DNA of 64,000 nucleotides from Callaeas wilsoni (Eukaryota > Chordata > Aves > Passeriformes > Callaeidae). Below, piece by piece: positions 48,366 through 60,840 of this stretch; within the stretch, counting starts at the first letter, position 1, and each line of letters begins with the position of its first letter. The translations under genes and the position numbers were made by a program. The stretch is taken from positions 1 through 64,000 of the forward strand of contig VWPU01012722.1 of assembly GCA_013398955.1 (NCBI GenBank). The letters run 5' to 3'. A model generated the notes under the pieces. That model had not been told where the DNA came from. It saw only the letters and a program-made list of their open reading frames with translations, and made no database searches.

Positions 48366-50544
48366 TTCTCTTTTTAATTTCTTTTCTTTTGTTCAAATTT
48401 CAGCAGTGAATTCTCCCTTGTCACCCATTGTTTGTCCTTAATTTCCCCAGTCATAGTCCATCAGCATCAGCCCAGGGGTTTTGCCTCAACAAACAATTTT
48501 GAAGTTTAGATTCAGGCTTTACCTTTAGCTTTCAACACATTCTGTGATTTCCATTATGCATACAGATGCTCCAAGAGATACTCTTGGAGAGAAAAGTCAG
48601 AGCAGCAAAAGGCTGCACAACGCACTTCTGTGCAGATTCACTGCCCAAAGAAATACCTATGCAGCAACAAGATGAGGATGTCATAGTGCACTCCTTCAGA
48701 GGACAGTCCCACTCTTTCTCAGTAGCTTTGGCTTTCCTTCAGGGGAGGAGTAACCTCATGAAGTTTTCTCATCCTGGCCTGGCTTCCTGGTACAGAGAAG
48801 CTCACAGCTAATTACTGGGACTTCAATTTTTAGCTTGACCAGCTGTGTCAATGCAAGGACGGCATGGGCTCCCCAGTGCTCTAAGATCTATAATTCAACT
48901 TCCATATTAAAAAAGTCAATATTGGACAAAAGAATGACATTTAAAAATCATAAAATAAGTAGCTTGGTATTTACCTAAGATGCTCTTTTCTTCCCATAGT
49001 TTTATATAACATGTAGTGGTCTGTTTATACTTCTTCTTTTTACATGAGTGGAATAATTCTCCATCAGAAGTTTCAGAAGATTCCTGTGCAAGTGAAGAAG
49101 CACAGTCATCAAGAAGAGACAGAAGAGGATGGGCAGATGTGCCTCTGGACACACTGAATTTGGTATGCTCTGAAAGAAACTAGGACCTATGTAACTTGTG
49201 GTTTTCTCTCTGGTTAAAATAGAGTTTTGAAGGAAAAGTCCTTATTTAGGTAGTGTAAAAAACACCCACAAGTTAACACTCCTTGCTTCACTGCACCAAC
49301 TCACACTGGCCCTGTGCAGGTCAGCACAGAGGGAGTCACTTCAAATCTTGCAGCAATAACTAAATTCAAACGCAGCCAGGGGCTGCAGAAGCTGTGTACT
49401 ACTCCTCGGAGGTTCAGGCACCCACGCTGTGTGTAGCCCCTGCTCGTGGGAGTAGTTAGATATGCAGGATCAATCTTTATGACTGCTTGCCAGAAAGTTT
49501 TGAAGATAGTGTTTCCTTTAGTGAGCTTGGTGAGCCAACAAAAAGCAGGACAACTTTGCTTATGCTAGGAGCTGGCCTTACTGCTGGGTGAGTGCCAGCA
49601 CGGAAGTTTTTCCTGCCTCTAAGTGATGGAGGAAGGGTTAAAGAAAAACAACTGAGTTGATGTATATGGTGTGTGAAAACATCTCTTTACCAAAAATTGA
49701 AAAAACAAAGGAGGTGTTCATTAGTAAACAGAGTAATGATATCGACCCAAATTTACCTAAAATTCATGTCAGTGGGGAAGGAATTACCAAGCGATGCAGT
49801 ACACCAGGCAAGACACTGGAGCAAAGGAAAGCAAGTAGGTGTCAGCCTGAAGTTACTGAAGGTTAGGGTTGGGTCTTTTTCCTTCTCCTGTCTTTTGCTG
49901 CTGATCGTTTCGTTTTGTTTTGTTTTTTGGTTTTTGTTTATTTGTTGGCTAAGTTCTCTTGGTTTTCCTTTCATTTATTTTCACTATTTTATCTTGAACT
50001 TCAAATAGTTTGTTCTGGCCAACTAATTTTGAAAAGCTGCTACATGTTCGCTTTGATCATTATCTGACTCTCTCTTTTTCCTTCCAATTTTTTTCTTTTA
50101 GCTGTTGAAATGCCACAACAGAGGATATTGTTTTGGAGTGTAAAAGGCATTGTTTTCTACAATCCCTGTTTCAAAGACCACTTGCTAAACGACATTGAGA
50201 ACTCAAGCAGAGAGGAAAGAGAGATGGTATTTAGATGATTATTTTAAAGATTTGATCTTTCACAGTTACTCAAAACACAAGGCCAGACTATTCAATTAGG
50301 CACTAAGCCATTTTTCATGGCTTGCAAATTAATTATTGAAACTGGAACCTGCCACCAACTCCTCATCTCTCTGGACTTTTGTTCAGGATCCAGAACAAAG
50401 CTGAATGATAGGGCCAGGGTCACCAGATTGCTCTTGATGAGCCGAAAAAAGGAAAAAGGGGCAGAAACTTTCCCTGTTTCTGAACTCACACAAGCACTGG
50501 GGAAAGCATTTGCAGAGAGTAATCCTGCACTGGCCACGTGCAAG
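48366..50544. other. Unique DNA, no gene seen
   Basis: No gene recognised. A T/G-rich low-complexity stretch (49907-49950, GTTTT units) lies just after one isolated TTAGGG near 49863. Confidence 0.6.
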
Positions 50545-50803
50545 ACAAATTGGGTTTAAACTGAAAGGGGACAGGGTTAGATTAGACGTTAGGAAAAAAT
50601 TCTTTACTGTGAGGGTGGTGAGGCACTGGAACAGATTGCTCAGAGAAGCTGTGGATGTCCCATACCTGGGAGTGTTAAAGACCAGATTGGACGGGGCTTT
50701 GAGCAATGTGTTCTCGTGGAAGGTTCCCTGTCCATGGCAGGGTGATGGAGCTAGATGATCTTTAAGGCCCCTTCCAACCGAAGCCACTCGATGATTATAT
50801 GAA
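50545..50803 (+). mobile_element. CR1 LINE, 5'-truncated 3' end with readable ORF2 tail
   Basis: The last part of CR1 ORF2 and the 3' UTR are present. The segments GGGTTTAAACTGAAAGGGGA, TTAGATTAGACGTTAGG, GTGAGGGTGGTGAGGCACTG and a CATGGCAGGG-TGATGGAGCTAG-ATGATC series are diagnostic of avian CR1. The copy ends near CTTCCAACCGAAGCC and a degenerate octamer tail (ATGATTATATGA). The ORF2 tail is still open in one frame from about 50552: FKLKGDRVRLDVRKKFF, then VRHWNRLLREAVDVP. It has the fewest visible mutations of the three copies. It is a fragment and not mobile on its own. Confidence 0.94.
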
Positions 50804-53198
50804 CAATTACTGCAAAACCAGGCTCGTCACTTCTCCAGCTCCAGGGCCACTGTAAACAGCAGCCATTTCTGCTGTGGATTATTTATCCTGAGAGATAAGA
50901 AGGAATTTTCTAGGCTAGAGGAAGCAAAGTTGGTTTGGTTTTTGGTTTGGTTTGGTTTGGTTTGGTTTGTGGGATTATTGGGGGTTTGTTTGGTTGGTTT
51001 TTTAGGGCTTTTTCATTGTTGCTCGTGTTTGGGTGCTTTACTTGGTTATTTTTTGATAGCTATCCTCCTCCTTCTCTGAAAGATGTGAGTTTTCTGCTCT
51101 ATGGGCAAGCTTCCCACTGGCTGATTGGAACCTTTTAAATGGGCATCAGCTAGCACCACATTGCCCAGCCCAACAAATGCTGTGGCAGGCTGACAACCTT
51201 GAAATATTCCAATGGTCAGCATTTGCATTTGTACTGCTGGCATATCTCTGATCTGCATTACCATTCTGACCCCTCTTTCCTGTTCTTATGCACTGTGACT
51301 GACCTTCATAAAGATACAAATTCCAGTTTACTTCACTTCAAATGCAAGAGTGTGAGTCAGCCCCCTGAGGGAATAGCAAGGAATTCATTATAGCAACACA
51401 AGAGAAAGATGTGGAGGAAGTAATGTGCTTTCTTTACACAAAAGGGAAAAGGAATAGATGTGAGAGCATCAAGCAAAGCCCAAGAAATCTTGAGATGTAA
51501 TCTGACATAGTGGCACCGAACTCAATTCTTCTTGTCTGTAGGTGTATGGCCTTATTAAGGCTTAAAAAGTAAGCCAAGTCTTGTCTGATCCCTGCTGCAG
51601 CCTGCCAAGCAAAGCAACTGCGTCCAAAAGTGGAAATCTTCATGATCAATATAAAACCACAAGAGGTACCACACTATTGTGGGTGAGATCTTTCAGAGAA
51701 ATAAAAAGGCAAGATTCCTGAGTCACAGAAAATAGAAGAGGGCAAGACCTACTCTGTTGTCTTGTCTACCCCACTATCGTGTTGTCTTAGACATATCTGT
51801 CATGTGCTACATCAGCATGATTGCTTTTCAAAAGGTCCTGAGGAAAGAGGCTTCCACTGGAGTACATGACCCTCCTAAAACAAAGTATCTGTTAAGGTTC
51901 CCATTATCTTTTCCACAAGGACAAGCTGTTGGCCTTGCTTCTCGTTCCAACAGAGTAAATAGCATTCTGATTATTCTAATTCTTTCCAAAGCTAGTTTTC
52001 CACTTTCCTATCCTCCTCTTCACTTTCAGTCTAATGCCAGCCAGTGCAATATTGAGCAAAAAATCTGTTCTGTTGCACCAAAGGTGCAGCTGCATTTAGA
52101 AAAGTGTCTCACATGTGAGTTCCTTACCAATAAAAAATACTATACAAGGGACATGTTTTACTGCCATCCACTCAAAATACACTTGAAAAAAGGCAAAGGA
52201 ACTCTAAAAGCTGACAAGTAACATGAGCATATTTTTGTACTGGATACAGTGAAGATAGATCCAAATTAATTTCAACAGGAATCCAGAAGCCTTTATTAGT
52301 GCACAGCACAACATATCCTCTGACGTTTTTATTGGTAGAAATGTAAAAATCATGTGGATTTCAAAAAAAGTTTTATTCTTTCATGACTGGACAGAAAGAC
52401 TTAATTATCAGTAATTACTGCCCAGCTAATTTTATTTACAATTTAAATGAAAATTAAATTTAAAATATTTTCTGTTCATAACATACTTGCATAAAAAAAT
52501 AATTATTTTCTGTATAATGTTTAACATATTGGTTTTGTCATCCAGAATGTTTTGAGATGTAATTGGAAATACATTGCCCATTTTTACTATTTCCTGTATT
52601 TTTTTCTCTAAGCTACCACCTACCACTCATTTTTATTTTCTTCTCTAAGAATTCTTGCATCCAACTTGGAAATGTCTTTAAAAAAGAATAAACCCCCAGC
52701 ACAAAAAGTGCTAAACTATGGCTAAAATTCTTGCACAGGAAGAAACGGTGCCTATTTTTGTTTCAGAAACATTCAGCAAGATTCACAAAGAAGAGCTAAA
52801 TTCTCAGTACAGTGTGCAGATGGAATTAATGGCAGTTACAAACTCTACTAAAATCTGGAAAAGACCAATATCCATTACTGAACTGGCCCAGAGTTCCTAT
52901 TTCTCAGAAATTAGGTCGTTTCTTCCAAGCATGGGACTTGGATTAAACTTTCTGCTGAAATTGTTTTAAATACTTTTCACTGTTTGTTTTTAAAACAGAT
53001 GTTCTTTGATATGGTGGCTTCAGGAGGGTGCGGATTTTCACGTGTTCTGCAGATTGCAGCTCTGTTTTCCTGCAAAGTTCCTGTGCTCAGTCACACAGTA
53101 CCTCAACTTATTTACAAGCACTCAAGGAAATGGAAGAAAATAGTAAGTTATTTGGCAGCCACCAGGACTCCACTCCTTGACAAAACAGAAACAGGTAC
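50804..53198. other. Unique DNA, no gene seen
   Basis: Contains a GGTTT low-complexity tract (50930-50970) and an uninterrupted ATG-initiated frame of 139 codons at 51802-52221 (+). That frame shows no domain I recognise and is within what chance allows for 64 kb in six frames. 52430-52640 is AT-rich. Confidence 0.55.
50930..50970. repeat. (GGTTT)n microsatellite
   Basis: About eight GGTTT units with one expanded T run (GGTTTTTGG), directly followed by further G/T-rich DNA up to about 51005. Its complement is AAACC. Confidence 0.85.
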
Positions 53199-53262
53199 CA
53201 CAGAATATAATTCATAAAATCAAAAAAGGTGGAAATGGAAAAGACCTTCCTTACCTCGTCGT
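53199..53262 (-). mobile_element. Possible decayed CR1 3' end
   Basis: Read on the + strand, AGAATATAATTCATAAAATC followed by GGAAATGGAAAAGACCTTCC resembles the reverse complement of a CR1 terminus (octamer repeats then GGTTGGAAAAGACCTT). Similarity is lost after about 60 bp, so this may be a very short, old copy or a chance match. Confidence 0.35.
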
Positions 53263-56200
53263 GGCAGCGCTAGCCACTTTCCCAAGCATACACACTCCTG
53301 AGTTCTGCCTTAGTATTACCTGTTCCTGAGGACAAATGTCCTGCCTGTAATGCTACAGCTACCCAGCTTTTCAGAATTTTGAACTGCTGGGAGTTGAGGA
53401 AACCTGCTAATGTTCTGATCTGGGCAAATTTGTCTCATCAGTCTTGACCAAAGTTTGATAAGGTTTTAACGCATAAAGATGCGATTCCACCGCAATCTAC
53501 AAACCTGAACCTCCACCCTTCTTCAGCTTCCCTCTTTCTAAGAGACATATTTATTCTTTCCCTCTTTAGCTTGGTGCCTTAAGACAAGCCCAAGACTGCC
53601 AGGCGCAGAGACTGAGGTCCCTGCCCACCTGAGGCACGTGGATGGGAGGAAAAGCTGCCCCTTGCATGTGGGGAGCACCCAGAAGAGCAAAGGGCTCGTG
53701 TAGCCAAAAAGAGCCATGGCACAGACTTCCATGCTTTATTATCTCCATGTGGGTAATGCTTCTCACAGTGAGATGCCACAGTAGTAATATTTCCTGGAAG
53801 CCACTCCTGAGGCCAAACTGTGGCATTACTGTTACCTACAGAGCCCCTGACCTCCCAGCTACAGCCGTCAAATGGAGGTTATTTGTACTCCAGCACCAGT
53901 GGTATGGACACAAGGCTGCTAGGAAGCAGCTTAGATAATTTCATTTTATATACACTACAGAACAAACAGCACATGCTTGCAGCTTTCAGAAGTCACTAGA
54001 GATCTGGGTCAGATTCAAATCAGCAACCTAGAGGTGAAAGTCTCCGTATCCCATTACCAAATCCTGAGACATCCAGTCCCCCATGCACATATTAATAGTT
54101 GATCATTATGAATTCCATGTTGGGATAATTAATTACCGCATCTGAACTCTGCCTTAGGAATTATTAGATCATTTGGGGCCTGTAATTTATTTTATTTAGC
54201 ACTGTATGAAAATTGCTGCTTCTTTTTTTTTAAAAAAAACCCTCCTATACTTTAGGCTTTGAGAAGTACATAGTGTTTTCTGCAAAACGCAAACCACAAA
54301 ACAAATATATCTCTTATTGGGCCTGGAGTAGTCCTACAGGATTTGTTAGCAGGCTCTGATGATAGACGTGAGCAGCCATGCATCCAGCTAATGAGCTGGC
54401 CCAAGGGATAAAGAACACACCAAGCCACTAGCAATGGATGTGGAAAAAGAGCCAGGGGAATGATAGAGCATGTTGCCAAATGATGAGTCTTAAAGGTGGC
54501 TTCCCATATGAAATTAAAGGTTTTTGCAAAAGTAAAATCTGTTTTTCTCACTCAAAAATAAATCAGACAGTCAGACACATTCACTTCTGAAATGAATGTT
54601 CTCTCTGACTCCATTATGTTCTTAACAAGACGAGCTCGCTTGTAGAGAGCCAAATCCTTCAGACGTGATTTAACCTGCACTTTTGGGAGGCTTTGGTAGG
54701 TGTTGTGTAATGAGTCCTGAATAAAGACACAGTTGAGGACTGCAGAAATTTTGGTCCTTTGTGGATAGGAGTTATAATTCCAAAGAAGTTGTAAGAAGGC
54801 TATTCTACACATAGAAAGGTAAGGAAAAATATTTCCACTTTTTTTTTGTACAGACCCTGCTTGCTATTCTGTTCTTTGCTGCAGGGATTTGTCTTTGTTA
54901 GGTCTGAAACTCTCTTCAATCTGAGGGCCAGATTCTGCCCTTCAGTACATGTGTGGAATTTATTCCTTGAAATATATATTTTATTTTCAGTACTGTAGAC
55001 TAAAATACTGTCTATTGATTTTTTTTTTTTTTGCACAGCAGACAGAATACTTTGTGGTGTTTTCACTTGTGTCAACAATTGGTAGGTATCTAACTATAGA
55101 ATAGGAAGTGTCTCAGGAGATGTAAAAATACAATCCAGGTTTGTTAACATTTGTAAGCCTCTATAAGGCTTCAACCTGGGCAAGATCTGTCTGCTTTACC
55201 CTAAATAATGCTAACTGCAACTAATTTTATTTCCCAAAAAAGCCTCAGGAAAACTAACTGCGTGAAACACAAAACAAGAACACTGACAGTTTTGTTTTCT
55301 AATGATTTCTTTCTTCCATCTTCATTCAATCACCTCCTGGTAATTGACCCTGTAGTCCTAGAAAATTCCCATGAATCCTAAAAGAAAAGTATTGGTTTCT
55401 CTGAGCTGCATCTTAGACAATACTTAGAAAACTCCTGGTTTGCGTCCTGCAAAAGACATTGGAAGAGGATCTTATTTTTATCACAATTTTCTGGCTTTGG
55501 GTATTCTTAGTACTCACCTCTACCTTAGCTTGCATTAGGTGTCAGCTGGGTGTGTTACATACTGCACATGTTTGGCCTGTCAGGAAGGTTTGCAACTGTG
55601 AAAGAACCACAGAATGATGAACTCTTCAAGTGAGTTTTTAAGAGGAAGTGGATGTGAGATTTAGGCATGTGTGGATCCACATGTGTGGGGGTTTGTGCTA
55701 GAGTGGGGATGTCATCTCTTGTAAGGAGCAGTATGTACTTTCTGGGCAGACACATGGGATTCTGGGTTTATTTTTTCCTGAAAGGCACCGCTGGAGATAT
55801 TCTTCTCTGCCGTTATTTTTCCAGTAGGGAGTTTAGATTTTAGAGAACCTCTGTTTATTAGATTGTGTTTGTGGAAAGAAGGTTTTGGTAAGCAGAGTCT
55901 CATGGTAACAAATGGAAGGACCACCAAAATGACCTTGGTAAATTAGGGCACCAAGACACTAGCAAGAAAAACACCTGGCACAATATAACATGCACGCTTC
56001 AGTAAGATAATTGCAGTTCAGTATTCCTGAAATACCTGGGGAGCTCTTCTGCAAACAATGAATCCATAGTCACCCCAAGCTGCTCAGCAACTCTGTCTCA
56101 CACTGTATCACTGATGAAAACTGAGGAGAGGTGAAGTTTCTGTTGCACAGGACACACAGGTTACTCAGCTGTTGATTGGTGAGGCTTCTTTTAATGTGAG

Positions 56201-57582
56201 AGAGCTGCCTGATATGTCTGTGTGATGGGATCTATACTTGAGTATCAGAATCAGTTACGTGACCATGTTATGAACACCTCTGAGAGATTTCAATCTGTTG
56301 TGCAAGAGAGAAGACATCCTCATTGCTACTGCTGAAAGCATATTTCATGATCCATTCAACCCACTCACATCCTCCTCAATTACTGATCCCATTTCTATCA
56401 CATTTGTGATGTGTCTACGCTTTCACTTTTCCCCATTTATAGTGTTCTGGACTTTTTATACAGGATTAAGACCTCTTCTGAACCTCTGGGATGACTTTAA
56501 GCTCCCTTTTGCAAAGCTTTTCAAAGATTAAGACAACCTAACCTCAGGTGTGTCAGAAGTTTAGAGTACTTGTAGACAAACCTTCTCTCTATTCTTTCAA
56601 CCTGCAAAAAGCAAGGCTGAAATCCAAACAGAACAAATCTTTGTGCAGTTTTGTTGCTTTCTTTGAGCAAGCCTCACAGAAAAATTAGCCAACAAGGCCT
56701 TTTTGAGTTTCGTAACTCTCAAGGCTATCTGTTACAGAACTACAAAGATTTAGAAGAGTTTTAGAAACACTAGGTCAATTAACATTATATTCTCAGATCT
56801 AATTAAAGGAACGTGTGACTGACGTTTCAAAGAAGGCTTCAAATTCATTCTTACATTATCTCAGAAACGTGGTCCCACCCAGTAACCAATATTCTCCATA
56901 TTCAGTCATCTTTTCCTCTGTTACACTACCAAGCACAGTAATGTGGCTGCTCATCACCATTGAGCCATCTCAGGTGCCTCAACTATGCAGCCCAGAAGCC
57001 ATGGATGCTAACATAGCTTCCTTGAGGAAAGCAGAAACTTTCTGAGGTGGAGGGGAAGGGGGGTTGAGGTAGGGGAGAGGATGCCATGTTTTCTGAGATG
57101 GACATCCACTCTGAATCCCATCTCCCACTCCATCCCAACTCCCAACGCAGAGTTACATAAATTGATTTTTCAGACAGGGTGACACTCCAGAGCAAGGTGA
57201 CAGGCCAGAACAGTGGCTGGACAATAAGATACTTAGGGAAGCTAGCATGGGCTTTATAGAGCTCCAGGGGAGAGTGCTGAATAATACTCTTCAAGCCAAA
57301 ATAATCTGTAGGACATAAGCACTAAATTATGTTTCCACTTCCCATACTGACAGGTCTCTGGAATCTGCAGGAATTCCCTACTCCTCAAAGGATATCAGAG
57401 TGCACAGTATGCAGCTTTCAGGGATTGGCAACCTTGCTTTTGTGATCTCCCGTAATGAAATTTTACCCATAATGCCATAAGAATAAGGAAATAGAGTACT
57501 TGGAGACACTAAAACTATCAGCAGTTCCCTGCTCAGTGCCTGCACTGCTCCTTCGCCTTTAACTTTGTTAAATTGAAACAGT
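53263..57582. other. Unique DNA, no gene seen
   Basis: No gene recognised. Includes a T9A8 self-complementary run (54223-54239), a 12-bp palindrome TGTGGATCCACA near 55670 and a G-rich stretch at 57052-57075 with runs of 4, 6 and 4 G. The candidate regulatory stretch at 54085-54200 is listed separately. Confidence 0.6.
54085..54200. promoter_or_regulatory. Candidate conserved noncoding element
   Basis: AT-core sites cluster here: ATTAATAG (54091), TGATCATTATGAATTCC (near 54100) and ATAATTAATTA (54125-54135), followed by GGAATTATTAGATCATTTGG. No frame is open. Texture and motif density resemble a homeodomain-bound enhancer core; conservation is untested. Confidence 0.3.
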
Positions 57583-57789
57583 TTGCTGATTTACACATCA
57601 ACTTGTGAGGAGGTATTTCCAATTATTTTGGCATTCATATCTTGGACAAGCTGTTCTCTCAAATCACCCTGGCACTTAATAGTCTGCACCGACTGGTATT
57701 TCATATGACCCTGGCACTATTAGTCCAGCCTGGCTAGTGTTTCAATTCACCATGGCACTAATGATCTGGAAGTTGTTCTTGTTTTCCAG
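57583..57789. repeat. Degenerate minisatellite, ~41-bp unit, 4-5 copies
   Basis: Units start at 57625, 57666, 57708 and 57749, with lengths 41, 42, 41 and 41. The best-kept motif is ACCCTGGCACT, then AGTCTG, then GGTATTTCA. The copies at 57666 and 57708 agree best; those at 57625 and 57749 keep TGGCA and a GTTCT block. A poorer upstream copy (57583-57624) shares GGTATTTCCAATT. I do not recognise the unit as a named repeat. Its divergence shows it is old. Confidence 0.7.
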
Positions 57790-58746
57790 ATTAATGAGTA
57801 CCCTAAAAACCACTCAAATTTGAAAAGAAAGAATGTTTTCAAAGGGGAAAAATAAGGCGAATTGGAGCTGCTCACTACCTCTTCATTGTGTTCTTTCTTC
57901 ATCTCCCTCTTCTACAGCTGCTTATAGAAACTAACAACAGCAGTGCTTCTGTGGTGGAGCGGCATATATCCATCACCTCAAGGTGCCCACCATAGACACC
58001 TGACCCCAAAAAATCACTGTGGGGACCCACAGGAGGGAAGGATCTCTGCCAGCAAATTGCTATGAGCAAGGAGAAATGACTGAAAGGGGAAAGGCCTCCT
58101 TCTCACTCTTATTGTGTGACATAGTTGAAGTTTTCAGGTCAAAATCCAGCTCAAGATGGGAGTTGCTTAACCAACATTGCCTTCACCAGAAGATGAGAGC
58201 TGCACCCTCATGGGCCACCTCAGCTCAACCTCCCTCTTCCCTGACAGAACATGGAGGTGGAGCACAAGCCAGAGCAGAGCAAAGGCTCAACCCACTATCC
58301 CAATGCCAGTAGTTGCTCCCGGAGGGTCCTGGTTGGGTAAAGAGGTGGGCTCAGGCCAGTCTCTTAACCTGTAGCTCCCATAGCTGAGTCTTCTGAGAAC
58401 CATCTTTAGGAAGAGGTGGGTGACCTGCCTTGACTGTGGTCTTTACCATCCCAGGCAGGGATGAGGGCGTGCAGCAGGCGAGGAGAGGGGACGATCCTGC
58501 TGTTTTATTAGACATTTTCCCTGCGTTGGTGGGGACCGCTTTTAACTTCATTTCCAAGGGTCCTTAGAAGGTCAAAGTTTTCACCTGATGTACATGCAAA
58601 CACTGCCCAGATATGATGGACGTTCCTAAGTTTACTGCAAATTCCACCCTTTTGTTTCTTCATTGTGATTTAAACTGGTCTTTCTTACTTATCTTTACAG
58701 AAACAAGCCCTATCCCACCCTTGCTTTTAAAGAGAGAAAAAGAAAT

Positions 58747-58795
58747 GGGGGGGGGAGGGAGAGAGAGCAAGACAGAAAGAGAGAATATCACCCAG
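58747..58795. repeat. G9 run and GA-rich purine tract
   Basis: Nine consecutive G are followed by GGGAGAGAGAG and GACAGAAAGAGAGAA. The strand is nearly pure purine for about 50 bp. Confidence 0.8.
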
Positions 58796-60689
58796 CCCCT
58801 GCAGAAAGGTTTTAGAAGATTTTACATCTCAGCATTTTTTAGCTTCACTATGCATTTTCCATTGTACCCTATTATTGGTTCAATATGTATACTATGTTAT
58901 TTAAATGTAAGGGGGAAAATTGACTAGCAGTTATAGGAGAAGGCAGAGCTGTCACAACATATTCCTGCAAAGCCATGATTTGTTTTGTGTTCAGTCACAC
59001 ATTGTTTGGATTTCAGCTCTTATTTCAGTCCTGGCCTTAGGGTTTTCTGAGCAGCGTTGAAAGTCAGATACACAGAGTGCTGCACTGAATTTAGTATTCT
59101 GTATTTCTAACACAGAAGATGAAAGAAGAGGGCTTTGTAGATGGAGGGAGGGACACAGGACAAGTTCATCCTTCATTATTTACAGATAGCTAATCAGAAA
59201 TGAGTTTGTGGCTGTACAGAATACATGCGCGTGTGTATGTATAGAAATATATCTGGCATCCAGAAGGCTGACTCCCCTTCTCGGTTGTCTTGGCTCCAGC
59301 CCCACAGCCAGAGCTGCTCAGGGAAACCCCTGTGCCCACAGATCACGTGTGTAAGAGTGGGAGGCCAGGAAGGACCCAGGCAACCTGCCTGAGTCTTGGT
59401 CTTCCCACCACATAGCAGCTTCATCTGCCCTAGGAACCCCTGGTTCTCACATGCTCCAGCCAGGTGGTAGAGACACAACTCAGATGCCAGAATCAGAGTC
59501 TGTTTTATATATACATATATATACATTTTCACTATAAAAAGGCACTCAGCTGGCAAGTCTGACTGGATGAACCATCCTAATGCCCAGATTTTTCTGGAGA
59601 TTTTTATCCTTCCATACAGAAGAATATCTGTCATTAAGTCTACACAAACATGGACAGGCAGAGGAACATGAGCCAGCCATGCAGTTACTGCTATCCTATG
59701 ATGTTTATGAAATGCACTTCTATTTGGTCATTATGTGAGTCATTCTCCGAATTCACAAACAAAACCATTCTTCAGAGCAGTGATGAGACAAAAATGTCAA
59801 CCCAGTTGCAGCTTTCCTAAGGGATCTGTCACAATGTGTCGTCTAAACAGATAGACTATTTATTGTGCTATGTTTCTGTTCATAAAGAACAGTGCTAGGA
59901 AACATGAAGGAAAGGAAAATATGAAACCAGTTTTTGGGCAGAGGGGAGAAAATGTGGTGGGACCCCTCGGTACTCCTCTTCAGCTTTCACCATGAGGAAT
60001 AGAGCATTATCTTTGGGAAGGGCACATCAAGGTCTTCACCAAAAATACTGTGGTTGTGTCAAAATAAAGCTTTATCTGATTTTAGAGCTTTCTTTCATTC
60101 TAAGCACAAATTCAATGTCTGCCACCTTCCTTATATAGTCATCACCCGATCTAGAAGTTAGTAATAATAGCAGAAAGACCATCCTAATATCTTCTGCCTC
60201 CTCCCCTCCCACCAAGCATATACAAATGCTGAGTAAAAGAGACTTTATTCCTGACATTTTTTGAAAAGCCAAAGCAATAATAGATGTAACTTAAATGTTC
60301 TTCTCTGGGTCTTTTTAGCTGTTGCCATTTAGACTTACTGCCAGCCTGCAAGGACATTGTCTCTAAGTGATTATTTTTTATTGCCAATGTCAATGAAATA
60401 GAATAGAGAGGAAAGAAGATGCTGTAGCAGTTACTAAATCTACAGAGAATCATTTTTGTTGCTGGTGGCTTTACTTGTCTTTTAATATGACTTTATTCAG
60501 GTGGCACCTTCCAGGGAACAAAAGTCTTTGGAAAGGGAATGATCTGGAAACGTAATCATAATATTATAGCAAGGTGACCTCCAAAGGTCCATGCCAGGGC
60601 ATCAGTGTGAGGAAACTTGAGCCTCTGGAACAGCAGCAAAGAGCATCCCAGCACTGTAGAGCGCCATTCATAGCCTCACCTTGTGATTC

Positions 60690-60840
60690 TGATATTACTG
60701 CAGTCAATTAAGACATGGGATACTTCCCAGAGGACTCAGAAGTCGGCACAGGTGGTCTCACCCGTGACATTAATGGCCTCTGAATCAAATTTACAGGACT
60801 TTATTAATATTGGAAAATTATTATTTCAGTCACAGAAATG
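60690..60840. promoter_or_regulatory. Candidate conserved noncoding element
   Basis: CAATTA (60705), CATTAATGG (60768-60776) and TTATTAATA (60801-60809) occur with a CACAGGTGGTC E-box-like site near 60748 in a stretch with stops in all frames. A plausible enhancer core by texture only. Confidence 0.28.

Noticed and set aside
48128..48409. Pro/Ser/Leu/Phe-rich frames in all three plus phases
   Set aside because: They come from the TTCC array, which lacks stops in every frame.
49858..49872. GGTTAGGGTTGGG resembling telomeric TTAGGG repeats
   Set aside because: Only one exact TTAGGG unit is present, which is expected by chance.
51757..51801. Upstream extension of the 51802-52221 frame to a non-ATG start
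   Set aside because: The codon at 51757 is TTG, which is not a usual start in vertebrates; the first ATG is at 51802.
57052..57075. G-rich stretch as a G-quadruplex
   Set aside because: Only three separate runs of three or more G are present, so the canonical four-run pattern is not met without splitting a run.
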